From Enterococcus sp. DIV2402 (GTDB lineage: Bacteria > Bacillota > Bacilli > Lactobacillales > Enterococcaceae): a stretch of DNA of 64,000 nucleotides. A model generated the notes under the pieces. The model saw nothing but the letters and a program-made list of their open reading frames with translations, ran no database searches and was not told the DNA's origin. The stretch is from the NCBI RefSeq assembly GCF_017426705.2, contig NZ_CP147251.1, positions 879,501-943,500 on the forward strand. The letters run 5' to 3'. Position 1 is the stretch's first letter, and every line of letters begins with the position of its first letter. Below are positions 38,085 to 47,756 of this stretch, one piece after another. The position numbers and the translations under genes were made by a program.

Positions 38085-40037
38085 ATGGAAACAGTCAATA
38101 AGCATACACATAGTGAAGAATGTCATCATGACCATACACATCACAATCATCATGAACACAATCATTCACATGGTCGTTTACCTGTTTATTTATATGGCGT
38201 GGGACTAGTTATCTATCTTATTGCTCTTATTGGAAATTTTTCTTTAATAATCACTAATAGTCTTTTTACAATCAGTATGTTAACAGCAGGTTATCATATC
38301 ATTTTAGAAGGCTTTGGTGAAACAATCACTGATTCAATTCGTTTGAAAAAATTTCAGCCCAATGTTCATATTTTGATGACTTTAGCTGCATTAGGTGCTG
38401 CGATTATTGGTGATTTTGATGAAGGAGCATTGCTGATTCTGATTTTTGCTGGAGCTCATTTTCTCGAAGAATATGCAGAAGGTCGGAGTCGTCGTGAAAT
38501 TACTAATTTATTAAAAATGAATCCGACTGAAGCACGCCTTATTCAAGAAAATGGCGAAACAATTTTAGTTTCTGTCGATCAACTACAAATTGGCCAACAA
38601 TTAAAAGTTCTTCCAGGAGATCAAATTCCAACAGATGGACAAATTGTCGAAGGTGTTAGTTCAATTGATGAAGCCTCAATTAGTGGCGAAAGTATTCCGA
38701 GAGAAAAAACAATCGGCGATGAAGTATTTGGTAGTACGATAAATGGTTCAGGGACATTCACAATGACTGTGACCAAAGATAGTAGTGAAACAGTATTTGC
38801 TAAAATTTTGCAACTGGTCAATCAATCACAAAGTAATTTATCTAAAACTGCAACGAAAATAAAAAAAATTGAACCAATTTATGTCAAAATTATTTTAGCA
38901 ATTGTCCCGATTTTTATCTTGTTGACACATTTTGTTTTTAATTGGGACTGGAATACAAGTTTTTACCGTGGGATGGTCTTGCTAATTGCAGCGTCGCCTT
39001 GTGCTTTAGCTGCTAGCGCGATTCCAGCAACTTTATCAGGAATTTCAAATTTAGCTAAACGTGGCGTTCTGTTTAAAGGCGGTTCTTATCTAGCTAACTT
39101 AACGAATATTAAAGCTGTTGCCTTTGATAAAACAGGGACATTAACTAAAGGACAACCTGTTGTGACAGATATGTATTTTGTTGATGAGAGCCAACAAAGT
39201 GATTGGCAAGAAATTATCATTACAATGGAAAAAAGTGCCAATCACCCTTTAGCAAAAGCTATTTTAGATGAATTTGGTCAAACGACTTCTTTAAATTTAG
39301 ACGTTACAAATGAAATCGGTAAAGGGTTAATCACTACACATCAAAACAAAGTGTATCGGATTGGGAAACCAGCTTCTTTTGAACAATTATCAATGGACAT
39401 TCAAGAAAAAACGGCGAAATGGGCAAATGAAGGAAAAACGGTTGTTTATTTTGCAGAAAATGAACTAGTTGTAGGCATGATTGCGATGATGGATACACCC
39501 AATGAACAAGCAAAAAAAGTTATTCAATATCTACAGGAACAAACTATTCATACCACGATGATTACAGGCGATGCAGTTAAAACAGGTGAAGCTGTTGCCA
39601 AACAATTAGGGATTGATGAAGTAGCTGGTAATGTCTTGCCAGAAAATAAAGCTGCGATTATTACAGCGCTTCAAGAGAACTATGGAGAAACTGTGATGGT
39701 TGGAGATGGAGTAAACGATGCCCCAGCTTTGGTCCAAGCCGATATTGGTTTTGCGATGGGCGATGGGACAGATATTGCGATTGATGTTGCAGATGCAGTC
39801 ATTATGCAAAATGATTTGTCGAAATTTAAGTATGCTCATCAACTTTCTAAAAAATTAGATAAAGTTGTTTGGCAAAACATTCTATTTTCAATGTTTATTG
39901 TGGTGTTGCTTAGTGTGTTAAATATTTTAGGTAAAATGGATATTGGAATTGGCGTGCTGGCACATGAGGGAAGTACGCTAGTGGTCATTTTAAATGGATT
40001 ACGCTTATTAGTTCCTATTAAAGAAAAGGATTTTTGA
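38085..40037 (+). CDS. P1B-4 type heavy-metal exporting ATPase with His-rich N-terminus
   Basis: A 650-residue P1B ATPase. The first 30 residues are very rich in His (HHDHTHHNHHEHNHSHG), a likely metal-binding tail. No CxxC metal-binding domain is present. The membrane metal site reads Ser304-Pro305-Cys306 (SPCALA) instead of CPC, and HEGST (627-631) lies in the last membrane part. SPC plus HEGS/GT marks the P1B-4 group, which exports Fe(II), Co(II) or Zn(II), for example PfeT of Bacillus and FrvA of Listeria. DKTGT carries phosphorylated Asp348. TGES and GDGVNDAPAL are also present. Likely role: efflux of excess iron, cobalt or zinc. The exact metal is not readable. Confidence 0.88.
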   Translation: METVNKHTHSEECHHDHTHHNHHEHNHSHGRLPVYLYGVGLVIYLIALIGNFSLIITNSLFTISMLTAGYHIILEGFGETITDSIRLKKFQPNVHILMTLAALGAAIIGDFDEGALLILIFAGAHFLEEYAEGRSRREITNLLKMNPTEARLIQENGETILVSVDQLQIGQQLKVLPGDQIPTDGQIVEGVSSIDEASISGESIPREKTIGDEVFGSTINGSGTFTMTVTKDSSETVFAKILQLVNQSQSNLSKTATKIKKIEPIYVKIILAIVPIFILLTHFVFNWDWNTSFYRGMVLLIAASPCALAASAIPATLSGISNLAKRGVLFKGGSYLANLTNIKAVAFDKTGTLTKGQPVVTDMYFVDESQQSDWQEIIITMEKSANHPLAKAILDEFGQTTSLNLDVTNEIGKGLITTHQNKVYRIGKPASFEQLSMDIQEKTAKWANEGKTVVYFAENELVVGMIAMMDTPNEQAKKVIQYLQEQTIHTTMITGDAVKTGEAVAKQLGIDEVAGNVLPENKAAIITALQENYGETVMVGDGVNDAPALVQADIGFAMGDGTDIAIDVADAVIMQNDLSKFKYAHQLSKKLDKVVWQNILFSMFIVVLLSVLNILGKMDIGIGVLAHEGSTLVVILNGLRLLVPIKEKDF

Positions 40038-40091
40038 CAAATAGGACTCAATTCGTTAGTATCAAAACAACTGAATTGAAGGAGTGAGTAA

Positions 40092-40373
40092 ATGTATCCG
40101 TCTATTTCCATCGAAGAATTTAAAATTAAACGTCAAGAAAACATTGCAATTCTGGATGTTCGTGACAAAGAACCATTTGAACAAAATCATTTATCCGAAG
40201 CATTTAATATTCCTTTAAATGAATTACCAGCAAAATTAGCTGAGTTGGACGATGAAACAACCTATTATGTTATTTGTACATTAGGGATTCGTTCTAACCA
40301 AGCCTGTGAGTTTTTAGCACAAGAAGGCTATGATGTGGTTAATGTTGAAGGCGGCATGCAAGCCTATCACTAA
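40092..40373 (+). CDS. single-domain rhodanese-like protein
   Basis: A 93-residue rhodanese domain with LDVRDKEPFEQNHL and active-site loop CTLGIRS carrying Cys62, then YDVVNVEGGM. It is the size of GlpE/YtwF-type single-domain sulfurtransferases and is cytoplasmic. AAGGAG precedes the ATG. It starts 54 bp after the metal ATPase with no terminator between, so the two probably form an operon. Sulfur transfer or persulfide handling during metal stress is a reasonable but unproven link. Confidence 0.85.
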   Translation: MYPSISIEEFKIKRQENIAILDVRDKEPFEQNHLSEAFNIPLNELPAKLAELDDETTYYVICTLGIRSNQACEFLAQEGYDVVNVEGGMQAYH

Positions 40374-40377
40374 AATA

Positions 40378-40433
40378 AAATATTCCGAGTGATAAGTACC
40401 TCAATCAGGACTTTATCACTCGGAATATTTTTT
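40378..40433. terminator. Bidirectional terminator between rhodanese and chemoreceptor genes
   Basis: An 18-bp perfect stem (40378-40395 with 40413-40430) has A-rich 5' and T-rich 3' ends. It serves converging genes on both strands. Confidence 0.93.
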
Positions 40434-40438
40434 TGCGG

Positions 40439-42487
40439 TTAATCGATAACAGTAATATTATTCATTTTTTGTTTTAGAACATCAGAGATACCTTTTAAAT
40501 CACTAACATGGCCAACAAATTCTTCCATTGTTGCTAGTACTTCTTCGGCATTTGCAGATACTTCTTGTGTACCCGCTGCATTTTCTTCTGTCGATGCTGA
40601 AATGCTTTCTAAGTTTTCTAATACAATGTTTTGAATGTTCACAATGCGATTAGTTGAATTTTCAATCTCGCGAATGCCTTCAATCATTGCTGCGCTACGA
40701 GTATATACTTCTTTTGAAGAAGCAATCGCTTGTTCAATTAAACGTGTTTGTTTTTCTCCACCATCTAATGAACGAGACGCTTGATTGACCATCTCAGAAG
40801 ATTGGCCTTGAATCGTAGCAATAATTGATTCAATTTCTTTGGTTGAATTTTTGCTTTGCTCTGCCAATTGACGGATTTCAGAAGCAACCACTGCGAACCC
40901 TTTTCCAGATTCACCCGCACGCGCAGCTTCAATTGAAGCATTTAAAGCTAATAAATTCGTTTGATAAGAAATGTCATTAATAACGTTAATGATTTGATTG
41001 ATTGCTTGAATGCTTTGATTCATTCCATTCATGCTATCAACTAAAATTTCCATTTGATTCATTTCGTGTTGCCAGCTCGTATTGACTTCATTCATCACAG
41101 TCATGCTTTGTTGGTTAATACTTGAAGATTCTTGAGACTGATCATTCATGGTCGTAACGTTTGTGGTTAATTCTTGTACCACATCAGAAAGTTGTTGTAA
41201 CTGTGAAACACTACGTTCTGTTTCTTGTGCTTGTGTACCAGTCACTTCAGCAATTCCTGTGATTGTTTCGGTCACTTCGCTGGTAGCTGAACTAGTTTGT
41301 TGAGATAACTCGAATAAGGATTCCGACATCGTTGCAACATGGTCACTTTCTTGACGAACTTGTTTAACCAGTCCAGCTGTGCCATCAATCATATCATTAT
41401 AACTAGCGGCTAGCCGATGAATTTCGGTACCATGTTTATCAGGATAAACGTAACGGCGTGCTTTACTTAAGATATTTATGCCAGTTCCTTTTTGCTTATC
41501 AGCTTTTTTGATTTTGCGATAAGTGCCATTTTTTAATTCATTAAAGTATTCTTCAAAAACAGCAATGATTTCTTTAATCACATTGCGGACAAAGAAGGCG
41601 AAGAAAATTACGATTATCGTAATAATAACAGCAATAATTATTGAGTTTCTAATCAATGCTTGGATTTCAACAGCATATTCATCTTCGTCAATCGCGGCAT
41701 AAACAAAACTTTGGCTGCCTTCGCGACCTTTATCGAAATAAATATTGGCGATACCATCTTCGTTGATAGCAATAGAACCTTCATTTCGAGAAGGATCCGA
41801 AATTTCTTTGAATATTTTTGTCTTCGAAATATCTTCCCCAATACGTGCTGGATCAATATCTGCCACAATAATTCCTGAATCTGAGATTAACGTAATTGAA
41901 CCGGTGCGCCCAACTGTTAAATCACTTAACAATTGAGAAATACCATCGTATGAAACATTCATACTTAGGACGCCCCAATCCCCATTTTTGTTTGTAACAA
42001 CTTTAGAAACAGTTGTTAAATAATTTTTTTCTACCGCTGCATTTTCGTATGGTGGTGACCATACAGATTCCCCATTTTTTTCAACGGCTGCTTGAAACCA
42101 TGGTCGGGTACTTGGTTTGAAATCACTTGGCAAGTCACTTAACGAAGTGAACTTGTCATCGGATGTAGCAAAAGTCATTCCTTTGATTTCAGTATCTCCA
42201 TAAGTAACTAATTCCATCGTTTCATAAATTTTTGCTAAATCAAAATCATTTTGAAAGTTTGGCATTTTACTGATTTCTTCAAAACGTTCTCTGGTTTTGT
42301 TTAACAATGTGTCTTTTTCAGTAATCACTGCACGAGTAGTGCTTACTTGTGTTACATGATTTCGTTCTTGTAACAAATTGGTAGTTATGTTATAAGAACT
42401 AAACAACATAATAAGAATCGGTATTAAAGCCAATAAAATTAAAACCATTAAAATTATTGTACCGATACTTTTTTGCCCTTTTTTCAC
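40439..42487 (-). CDS. methyl-accepting chemotaxis protein with extracellular Cache-type sensor
   Basis: A 682-residue chemoreceptor. The first membrane segment is at about residues 10-32, followed by a roughly 245-residue extracellular dCache-like domain ([20 protein letters not shown]) and a second membrane segment near 280-305. A short linker leads to the signalling coiled coil with hairpin tip [20 protein letters not shown]. No C-terminal CheR/CheB docking pentapeptide is visible. The start is GTG at 42487, with GAGGAAATGAA before it; the nearby ATG at 42492 is out of frame. A SigD-type promoter lies 64-92 bp upstream. The ligand is unknown. Confidence 0.9.
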   Translation of the reverse strand: MKKGQKSIGTIILMVLILLALIPILIMLFSSYNITTNLLQERNHVTQVSTTRAVITEKDTLLNKTRERFEEISKMPNFQNDFDLAKIYETMELVTYGDTEIKGMTFATSDDKFTSLSDLPSDFKPSTRPWFQAAVEKNGESVWSPPYENAAVEKNYLTTVSKVVTNKNGDWGVLSMNVSYDGISQLLSDLTVGRTGSITLISDSGIIVADIDPARIGEDISKTKIFKEISDPSRNEGSIAINEDGIANIYFDKGREGSQSFVYAAIDEDEYAVEIQALIRNSIIIAVIITIIVIFFAFFVRNVIKEIIAVFEEYFNELKNGTYRKIKKADKQKGTGINILSKARRYVYPDKHGTEIHRLAASYNDMIDGTAGLVKQVRQESDHVATMSESLFELSQQTSSATSEVTETITGIAEVTGTQAQETERSVSQLQQLSDVVQELTTNVTTMNDQSQESSSINQQSMTVMNEVNTSWQHEMNQMEILVDSMNGMNQSIQAINQIINVINDISYQTNLLALNASIEAARAGESGKGFAVVASEIRQLAEQSKNSTKEIESIIATIQGQSSEMVNQASRSLDGGEKQTRLIEQAIASSKEVYTRSAAMIEGIREIENSTNRIVNIQNIVLENLESISASTEENAAGTQEVSANAEEVLATMEEFVGHVSDLKGISDVLKQKMNNITVID

Positions 42488-42550
42488 TTCATTTCCTCTT
42501 TTCTATAAAAATTTGAACAATTCACGTTCTATGGGTGTGTTCACCTAAAT

Positions 42551-42578
42551 TAAATCGGTTGTTATCTAATTGTTTTTA
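42551..42578 (-). promoter_or_regulatory. SigD (sigma-28) type promoter of the chemoreceptor gene
   Basis: Read on the minus strand, TAAA (42578-42575), 16 bp, then CCGATTTA (42558-42551) matches the flagellar sigma consensus TAAA-N15/16-(G)CCGATAA closely. The fliA/sigD gene lies at 59700 in the same window. Confidence 0.75.
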
Positions 42579-42801
42579 ATATGAAATTTAATTTTATTTG
42601 AAAAATACGAAAAAACAATGAGCTGAACGATATTAAAAAAGCAATAGATGTGATGGAGAATAATTTGTTTAATAAAAATTTTTGAATTTTGATAAAAAAA
42701 TTATAAATGGGCGCAAGGTATATTTTCTGCTTCAAATATTTTTTTTTGTGAAATTTGTTAATTATTTTCTGCTGTTCCTTTATATGTGTCCTTTTTAGTC
42801 A

Positions 42802-42830
42802 TTTACAATAGGTTTTTTCTATAGTAAAAT
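42802..42830 (+). promoter_or_regulatory. Candidate distal SigA promoter of the flagellar operon
   Basis: TTTACA (42802-42807) and TAAAAT (42825-42830) are 17 bp apart. It lies in the 620-bp very AT-rich gap 42488-43107, which holds no credible gene. From here a leader of about 270 nt would run to flgB, through a terminator-like hairpin. Confidence 0.5.
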
Positions 42831-42969
42831 TTAGTTTCTATTAATATATTCCATTGTAAAAATTATGACAGCACTTTATACTGAGGTGGTAGTAATTTTA
42901 ATTATATAAAAATTTCAAAAAATAGAAAAAATAGATAAATTAACTTTAAAATATAAATTGATTGAGATT

Positions 42970-43014
42970 GTTCGAAAAATAATCTATTTCTAGATTGTTT
43001 TAGAACTTTTTTTT
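42970..43014 (+). terminator. Terminator-like hairpin in the leader of the flagellar operon
   Basis: GTTC (42970-42973) pairs with GAAC (43003-43006), AAAA with TTTT, and AATCTA (42981-42986) with TAGATT (42991-42996) around a TTTC loop, with small mismatches between the segments. T8 follows (43007-43014). It lies about 94 bp before flgB and after the distal promoter, so it could attenuate transcription into the operon. No upstream gene on this strand needs it. Confidence 0.55.
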
Positions 43015-43034
43015 GAGCTATTATTTGATACTTT

Positions 43035-43063
43035 TTGATATTGTAAACATCATTATTTAATAA
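43035..43063 (+). promoter_or_regulatory. Candidate proximal promoter of the flagellar operon
   Basis: TTGATA (43035-43040) and TAATAA (43058-43063) are 17 bp apart, downstream of the hairpin and 45 bp before flgB. The region is so AT-rich that chance matches are possible. Confidence 0.4.
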
Positions 43064-43107
43064 TATGAAATTTAAAATGAGAATTTAAGGAAAAGGGGTT
43101 TGTATAA

Positions 43108-43482
43108 TTGGATACATATAATTTATTGAAAACTGCTATGCAAGTTTCCACAACACGAGCTGAATTAATTTCTAGCAATATTGCGAATGTTAATACTGAC
43201 GGTTATAAAGCGAAACGCGTTGAATTTGAAAACCAACTACAAAAGGCTATCGGTCAAAATCAATTTAATTTAAGCGCCACAAACGAAAAACATTTAAATA
43301 ATTCGTCATCAATAAATCCACGTGTGATAGAAAATAATGCCAGCAGTGTCAAAGCCAATGGAAATAATGTTGATTTAGAAGTGGAAATGGTAAATCAAGC
43401 GACAAACGGGCTTTACTACAATGCACTGACAGCTCAATTAAATGGTAGGTATAAAATGTTGAATTATGTCTTGAGTAATTAA
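43108..43482 (+). CDS. flgB: flagellar basal-body rod protein FlgB
   Basis: A 124-residue proximal rod subunit with the N-terminal motif SSNIANVNTDGYKAKRVEFE (residues 22-41) common to rod and hook proteins. It forms the first rod layers above the MS ring with FlgC and FliE. The start is TTG, supported by an AAGGAAAAGGGG stretch 10-20 bp before it; no ATG is available in frame. It opens the flagellar operon, with flgC 19 bp on. Confidence 0.9.
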   Translation: MDTYNLLKTAMQVSTTRAELISSNIANVNTDGYKAKRVEFENQLQKAIGQNQFNLSATNEKHLNNSSSINPRVIENNASSVKANGNNVDLEVEMVNQATNGLYYNALTAQLNGRYKMLNYVLSN

Positions 43483-43501
43483 TAGCAGAGGGGAAAAATA
43501 A

Positions 43502-43945
43502 ATGAGTATTTTTAACGGCTTAAATATTAATGTTAGCGGTCTTGCTTTAGAACGCTTGAAATTAGACACGATTTCGACCAACATTGCGAATGTCAATACG
43601 ACACGTACGCCTGAAGGGGGCGCTTATCGTAAAAAATCAATTGATTTTGCGGAAAGCTTAAAAAATGTTTCTACAACTGAGCAAAAGAGGAATTCATTAG
43701 CTACTAATCGCATGAGTTACGGGGTTCGTATTAATGGTATTACAGAAGATCAAACAGTTCGTACTAGTTATGATCCGACAAATCCCGATGCAGATGAAAA
43801 TGGATATGTTGAGCAATCAAATGTAAATATGGCAGACGAGATGGTTGATATGATACAAGCTCTACGTACATATGAGGCAAATGCCTCTGCCGTTGAAATG
43901 AATAAAAGTATGCTACGCAAAGCATTAGAAATTTCCAAGGAGTAA
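43502..43945 (+). CDS. flgC: flagellar basal-body rod protein FlgC
   Basis: A 147-residue proximal rod protein. The N-terminal STNIANVNTTRTPEGGAYRK and C-terminal NVNMADEMVDMIQALRTYEA, NKSMLRKALEI are the paired helices conserved in this family. It is a structural subunit exported through the flagellar gate. AGAGGGG precedes the ATG. Confidence 0.93.
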   Translation: MSIFNGLNINVSGLALERLKLDTISTNIANVNTTRTPEGGAYRKKSIDFAESLKNVSTTEQKRNSLATNRMSYGVRINGITEDQTVRTSYDPTNPDADENGYVEQSNVNMADEMVDMIQALRTYEANASAVEMNKSMLRKALEISKE

Positions 43946-43951
43946 AAATAA

Positions 43952-44281
43952 ATGAATACTATTTCTAATATCCAAGGTTTAATGGATTATCAAAATCAAT
44001 TAAGAGAATTGCAATCATCAGTGGGGGTTCCAACGCTTTCTGAGAATAACACAACATCTAACAAATCCTTTGGTGCTCATTTGGGCGAAGCAATTGCTGG
44101 ATTGAATCAAAATATGAATGTGATTGATAGTGATACGACACGTGTCATTTCAGGAGATGAAAATGATTTAGCAAAAGTCATGATTAATATGACTGAAGCA
44201 CAATTATCATTGCAAACAGCAGTACAGGTTCGTAACAAATGTTTAGAAGCATACAATGATATTAAAAATATGCAGTTTTAA
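43952..44281 (+). CDS. fliE: flagellar hook-basal body protein FliE
   Basis: A 109-residue FliE, the MS ring-rod junction subunit. The C-terminal part (VMINMTEAQLSLQTAVQVRN, then KCLEAYNDIKNMQF) is the conserved FliE helix pair. An unconserved Ser/Asn-rich stretch lies between residues 25 and 45. It starts 6 bp after flgC, as in other Firmicutes. Confidence 0.92.
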   Translation: MNTISNIQGLMDYQNQLRELQSSVGVPTLSENNTTSNKSFGAHLGEAIAGLNQNMNVIDSDTTRVISGDENDLAKVMINMTEAQLSLQTAVQVRNKCLEAYNDIKNMQF

Positions 44282-44315
44282 TGCAGTAAATTAAAGGCTT
44301 GGAAGGATGGAATGA

Positions 44316-45944
44316 ATGGGTGCCAGGGTAAATGAGTGGTTCGAACAAGTAAAAGACAGATGGCAAAACCTTAGTGCAATGATGAAGCGCATTATTGTTT
44401 TGGGAATAATGAGTTTATTCATTGTCATTGGTACCTTTTACTATATAAGCACAAGGGTTGAATACGGGGTGCTTTTTACAGACTTGAGTCAAGCAGATGC
44501 AGGGATCATTGTTAACGACTTAAAAGAAAAAAAGATTGCTTACAAACTAGAAGATAAAGGTAGCACTATCATGATTGACCAACAAGAAATAGATGGTTAT
44601 CGGATTGATTTAGCAGTAGAAAACAAACTGCCGGATAGTTCTACTGGATTCGAATTATTTGACCAATCGGATATGATGACAACTGATGAAGACCGTAAAG
44701 TAATGTATCAACGGGCGCTAACGGGTGAATTAGAACGAGCAATTGGTTCGTTGGATGGTGTTCAAAAAGTAAAAGTTATTTTGGTGACACCAGATGATGG
44801 CGTTTTTAGCAGCGAGAAAAAAGATGCTACGGCGTCTATTATTTTAACGCTAAATAAACAACTTTCTGATTCTGCCATTCAAGGAATTGTCACCCTTGCT
44901 TCGGGTGCAGTTGAGAATCTAAATCCTGAAAATGTCAAAGTAGTTGATGGCAACGGGCTAGTTTTAGCTGGTAGCGGCGAAGAAAATTCCCTATCAAATG
45001 CTAGTGATCGTTATATCGGTATTAAGAATTCGTATGAAGAAACACTAGAAAAGAAAGTCAAAAAATTACTTGAACCAATTTATGGGGCAGAGAATCTACA
45101 AGTTTCAATCAACGTCGATTTAGATTTTGATTCTGTAGAAAGCACGCGAACAACTTATAATAATCCTGAAATTCGTAGTGAGAGTGTTGAAGCTACTGGT
45201 TCAGCAGACGCTATTCAGGAAGCACAAACGGGGCAAGCAAATGACAATGTGACGGTTGTAACTGGTGATGATGCAGAAGGAAATCGCACGTATCGACGGG
45301 ATGTCAATAATGAACTTGATACAGAAATTACGAAAACCATTAGTGCTCCAGGAATGATTGAACGCATGACAAGTTCAGTTGTGATAAGTGGAAATTTACC
45401 TGCAGATGTTCAACAAGAAATTCGTGCTTTAGTAGCATCAGCAGTGGGATATAACGAAGAACGTGGCGATGAAATTGCCATTCAAGGTGTGACTTTCACA
45501 CAAGCAGAAGCTGCTGCTGAAGAAAATCCAACAACGAACAATCAATCGACTATCTTAAATAATCTTTGGATATATTTAGCCATTGGTGGTGGCGTTTTAT
45601 TGGTCTCTCTGATTATGTTAGGCACATTCTTTATATTACGCAGACGTCAACAAGATGATTTCTTAGTTGATGATGACGAGGAAGAACTAATGGAAGAAGT
45701 AATTCCCAACTTTAATGAGCGTTCACAATCAATGTCTGCAGAAGCTAGTTTTGCAGATTCGATTGCTTCAATGGTCAATCCGTCATCAACCTCTGATAGT
45801 TATGATGAATTAGATGAAGAGGACACCCAAACAAGTCGTATTAAATCGAAAGTAGTTGACAGAGACAAACGTGCGAAACAATTTGCCGATGAAAATCCTG
45901 AAATTGCTGCTGAATTAATTCGTGCATGGACAAAGGAAAAATAA
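44316..45944 (+). CDS. fliF: flagellar MS-ring protein FliF
   Basis: A 542-residue MS-ring protein. The first membrane segment is at about residues 24-44. The ring-building region follows, with RVEYGVLFTDLSQADAGIIV and YQRALTGELERAI, and a second membrane segment is at about 418-442. The acidic C-terminal tail ends in the FliG-binding helix (FADENPEIAAELIRAWTKEK). The ring is the base on which the export gate, rod and C-ring assemble. GGAAGGA precedes the ATG at 44316. Confidence 0.94.
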   Translation: MGARVNEWFEQVKDRWQNLSAMMKRIIVLGIMSLFIVIGTFYYISTRVEYGVLFTDLSQADAGIIVNDLKEKKIAYKLEDKGSTIMIDQQEIDGYRIDLAVENKLPDSSTGFELFDQSDMMTTDEDRKVMYQRALTGELERAIGSLDGVQKVKVILVTPDDGVFSSEKKDATASIILTLNKQLSDSAIQGIVTLASGAVENLNPENVKVVDGNGLVLAGSGEENSLSNASDRYIGIKNSYEETLEKKVKKLLEPIYGAENLQVSINVDLDFDSVESTRTTYNNPEIRSESVEATGSADAIQEAQTGQANDNVTVVTGDDAEGNRTYRRDVNNELDTEITKTISAPGMIERMTSSVVISGNLPADVQQEIRALVASAVGYNEERGDEIAIQGVTFTQAEAAAEENPTTNNQSTILNNLWIYLAIGGGVLLVSLIMLGTFFILRRRQQDDFLVDDDEEELMEEVIPNFNERSQSMSAEASFADSIASMVNPSSTSDSYDELDEEDTQTSRIKSKVVDRDKRAKQFADENPEIAAELIRAWTKEK

Positions 45945-45960
45945 ATGGAGGAGAAATAAG

Positions 45961-46965
45961 ATGACTACCATTGATGGTATAAAAAAAGCAGCGATTTTAT
46001 TAATCTCGCTTGGTTCAGAAACCTCCTCTAAAATTATGAAATTATTGCCGGAAGACGTTATTCGTAAGGTCAGCTACGAAATCGCAAATACTGATTTGGT
46101 TAGTCCCGAAGAAAGAAATGCTGTATTAGAAGAGTTGATTGAAACCTCCAGTGCAAGGCAATATGTTTTAGATGGTGGGATTGATTATGCAAAAGAATTA
46201 TTAAATCAAGCATTAGGACCACAACGAGCAAAAGATGTCATTGATGTATTAAATCAAATTCAATTAAGAGAACGTCCATTTAATATTGTGCGTAAAGCAG
46301 ATGTTCAACAATTGATAAATTTACTTTTGAATGAACATCCTCAAACAGTAGCATTAATTTTGTGTTATATGCAGCCTGAAAAAGCAGCTACAGTTCTTTC
46401 TCAATTTCCAGATAAACTTCAAGTGGAGATTGCAGAAAGAATCGGGATGATTTCTAGTACTTCACCAAAGATTATTCGTCGTATTGAAGGTGTAATTGAG
46501 AATAAATTCTCGAACGTAATGGAAAATAGCACCGAAAATGTTGGTGGTGTGCATACCCTTGTGGAAATTTTAAATTCAGCAAGTCGTGGTACAGAGAAGA
46601 ATATCTTAACCGATTTAGAAAAACGTCAACCAGATTTATCAAACGAAGTCAAATCAAGCTTGTTTACTTTCGAAGATATTGTTGGTTTGGATCGTTTGGA
46701 TGTACAAAAAGTATTGCGTGATGTTGATAACAATATGTTAGTTCTTGCATTGAAAGGAACAACCGAAGACATTCGTGAGTTTATTTTTGCTAACTTATCG
46801 AGTCGTGCAGTTCAAAATATTAAAGAGGAAATTCAGTTTATGGGACCTACACGATTATCAGCAATTGAAGAAGCACAACAACATGTGGTTGCTGTCATCC
46901 GTAGATTAGATGAAGCTGGCGAGATTTATATTGGAAGAGGCGAGCAAGATGCAGTGGTCAAATAA
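45961..46965 (+). CDS. fliG: flagellar motor switch protein FliG
   Basis: A 334-residue FliG in normal three-part layout. The N-terminal domain binds FliF, the middle part contains NEHPQTVALILCYMQPEKAA, and the C-terminal torque domain includes FTFEDIVGLDRLDVQKVLRD and FIFANLSSRA. It couples the stator to ring rotation. An upstream in-frame start at 45922 overlaps fliF, but GGAGG before the ATG at 45961 and the family N-terminus favour 45961. Its end overlaps fliH by 17 bp. Confidence 0.94.
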   Translation: MTTIDGIKKAAILLISLGSETSSKIMKLLPEDVIRKVSYEIANTDLVSPEERNAVLEELIETSSARQYVLDGGIDYAKELLNQALGPQRAKDVIDVLNQIQLRERPFNIVRKADVQQLINLLLNEHPQTVALILCYMQPEKAATVLSQFPDKLQVEIAERIGMISSTSPKIIRRIEGVIENKFSNVMENSTENVGGVHTLVEILNSASRGTEKNILTDLEKRQPDLSNEVKSSLFTFEDIVGLDRLDVQKVLRDVDNNMLVLALKGTTEDIREFIFANLSSRAVQNIKEEIQFMGPTRLSAIEEAQQHVVAVIRRLDEAGEIYIGRGEQDAVVK

Positions 46966-47749
46966 TTCTTTGCTAAAAGGTTCAGCGATTGATAAAAGTA
47001 CAACAGCTAAATCGATAGTTACTACGCGACCAATCATTCCTGAAAGAAAAGAACCTGAGTTTAACTTAACCAAAAATAAAACTAGAGCACAGCAACTTTC
47101 AAAAGAACAGCGACAGTTACAACAACTCGAAGAAATGAAAGCTAAGATTTTACAAGAAGCACATGAAGAAGCTGAAAAAATTAAACAGGCCGCATTACTA
47201 GAAGCTGCTCAAATTGAACAAGAAGCAGAGAACGTACAAATACAAGCCCATCAACTTGGCTTAGCAGAAGGTCATGAACAAGGCTTTCAACAAGGCCATG
47301 AAGAAGGCATGCAAAAGGTTCAAGAAGAGGCTGAACATTTATTTATTCAAGCCAAAGAATCTTTACAAGAAGCCATTGAAAGCAGTGCGATTTATGTGCA
47401 AGAAAAGCGTCAAGAAATCATTCAATTGAGTGTTGAGATGACGCAAGAATTGATTCAAACCAAATTAGAGATAGATAACGAAACGATTTTAAAAATCGTT
47501 GAACCAATCTTGATTAAGCTAGAAAAGCCCGACCAACTAATCGTTATTCGAGCAAATGCACGCTATTACGATCTGTTGGTAGAAAAAATGGAATCCAGAA
47601 AACAAGAAATACCTTTCTTAAGATTTTTAGTTTTGAAAGACGAACTTATGGGACCTTATGATGTATCAGTGGAATCGGATGAAGCACTGGTAACTTTTGA
47701 ATTAGAAAAAGAATTAAAACGATTTTTAAAACAATTGACAAAGGAATGA
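46949..47749 (+). CDS. fliH: flagellar export ATPase regulator FliH
   Basis: A 266-residue FliH/YscL-family protein. A long Glu/Gln/Lys-rich helix (about residues 45-150) contains GLAEGHEQGFQQGHEEGMQK, a run with the GxxxG-like spacing typical of FliH. A C-terminal domain that binds FliI follows (RFLVLKDELMGPYDVSVES). The start at 46949 lies inside fliG with GAGG upstream; a longer start at 46910 is unlikely. It acts in the cytoplasm at the export gate. Confidence 0.87.
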   Translation: MQWSNNSLLKGSAIDKSTTAKSIVTTRPIIPERKEPEFNLTKNKTRAQQLSKEQRQLQQLEEMKAKILQEAHEEAEKIKQAALLEAAQIEQEAENVQIQAHQLGLAEGHEQGFQQGHEEGMQKVQEEAEHLFIQAKESLQEAIESSAIYVQEKRQEIIQLSVEMTQELIQTKLEIDNETILKIVEPILIKLEKPDQLIVIRANARYYDLLVEKMESRKQEIPFLRFLVLKDELMGPYDVSVESDEALVTFELEKELKRFLKQLTKE

Positions 47750-47756
47750 ACAACCA

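Noticed and set aside
42600-43107. c-di-GMP or other known riboswitch before flgB
   Set aside because: I could not find the conserved core motifs of known classes. Only a hairpin with T-run and weak stems are visible, so it is listed as an unclassified leader.
46949-46965. Overlap of fliG and fliH as a possible frameshift
   Set aside because: Both proteins are full length with intact ends and fliH has its own ribosome binding site; a 17-bp overlap is normal coupling.
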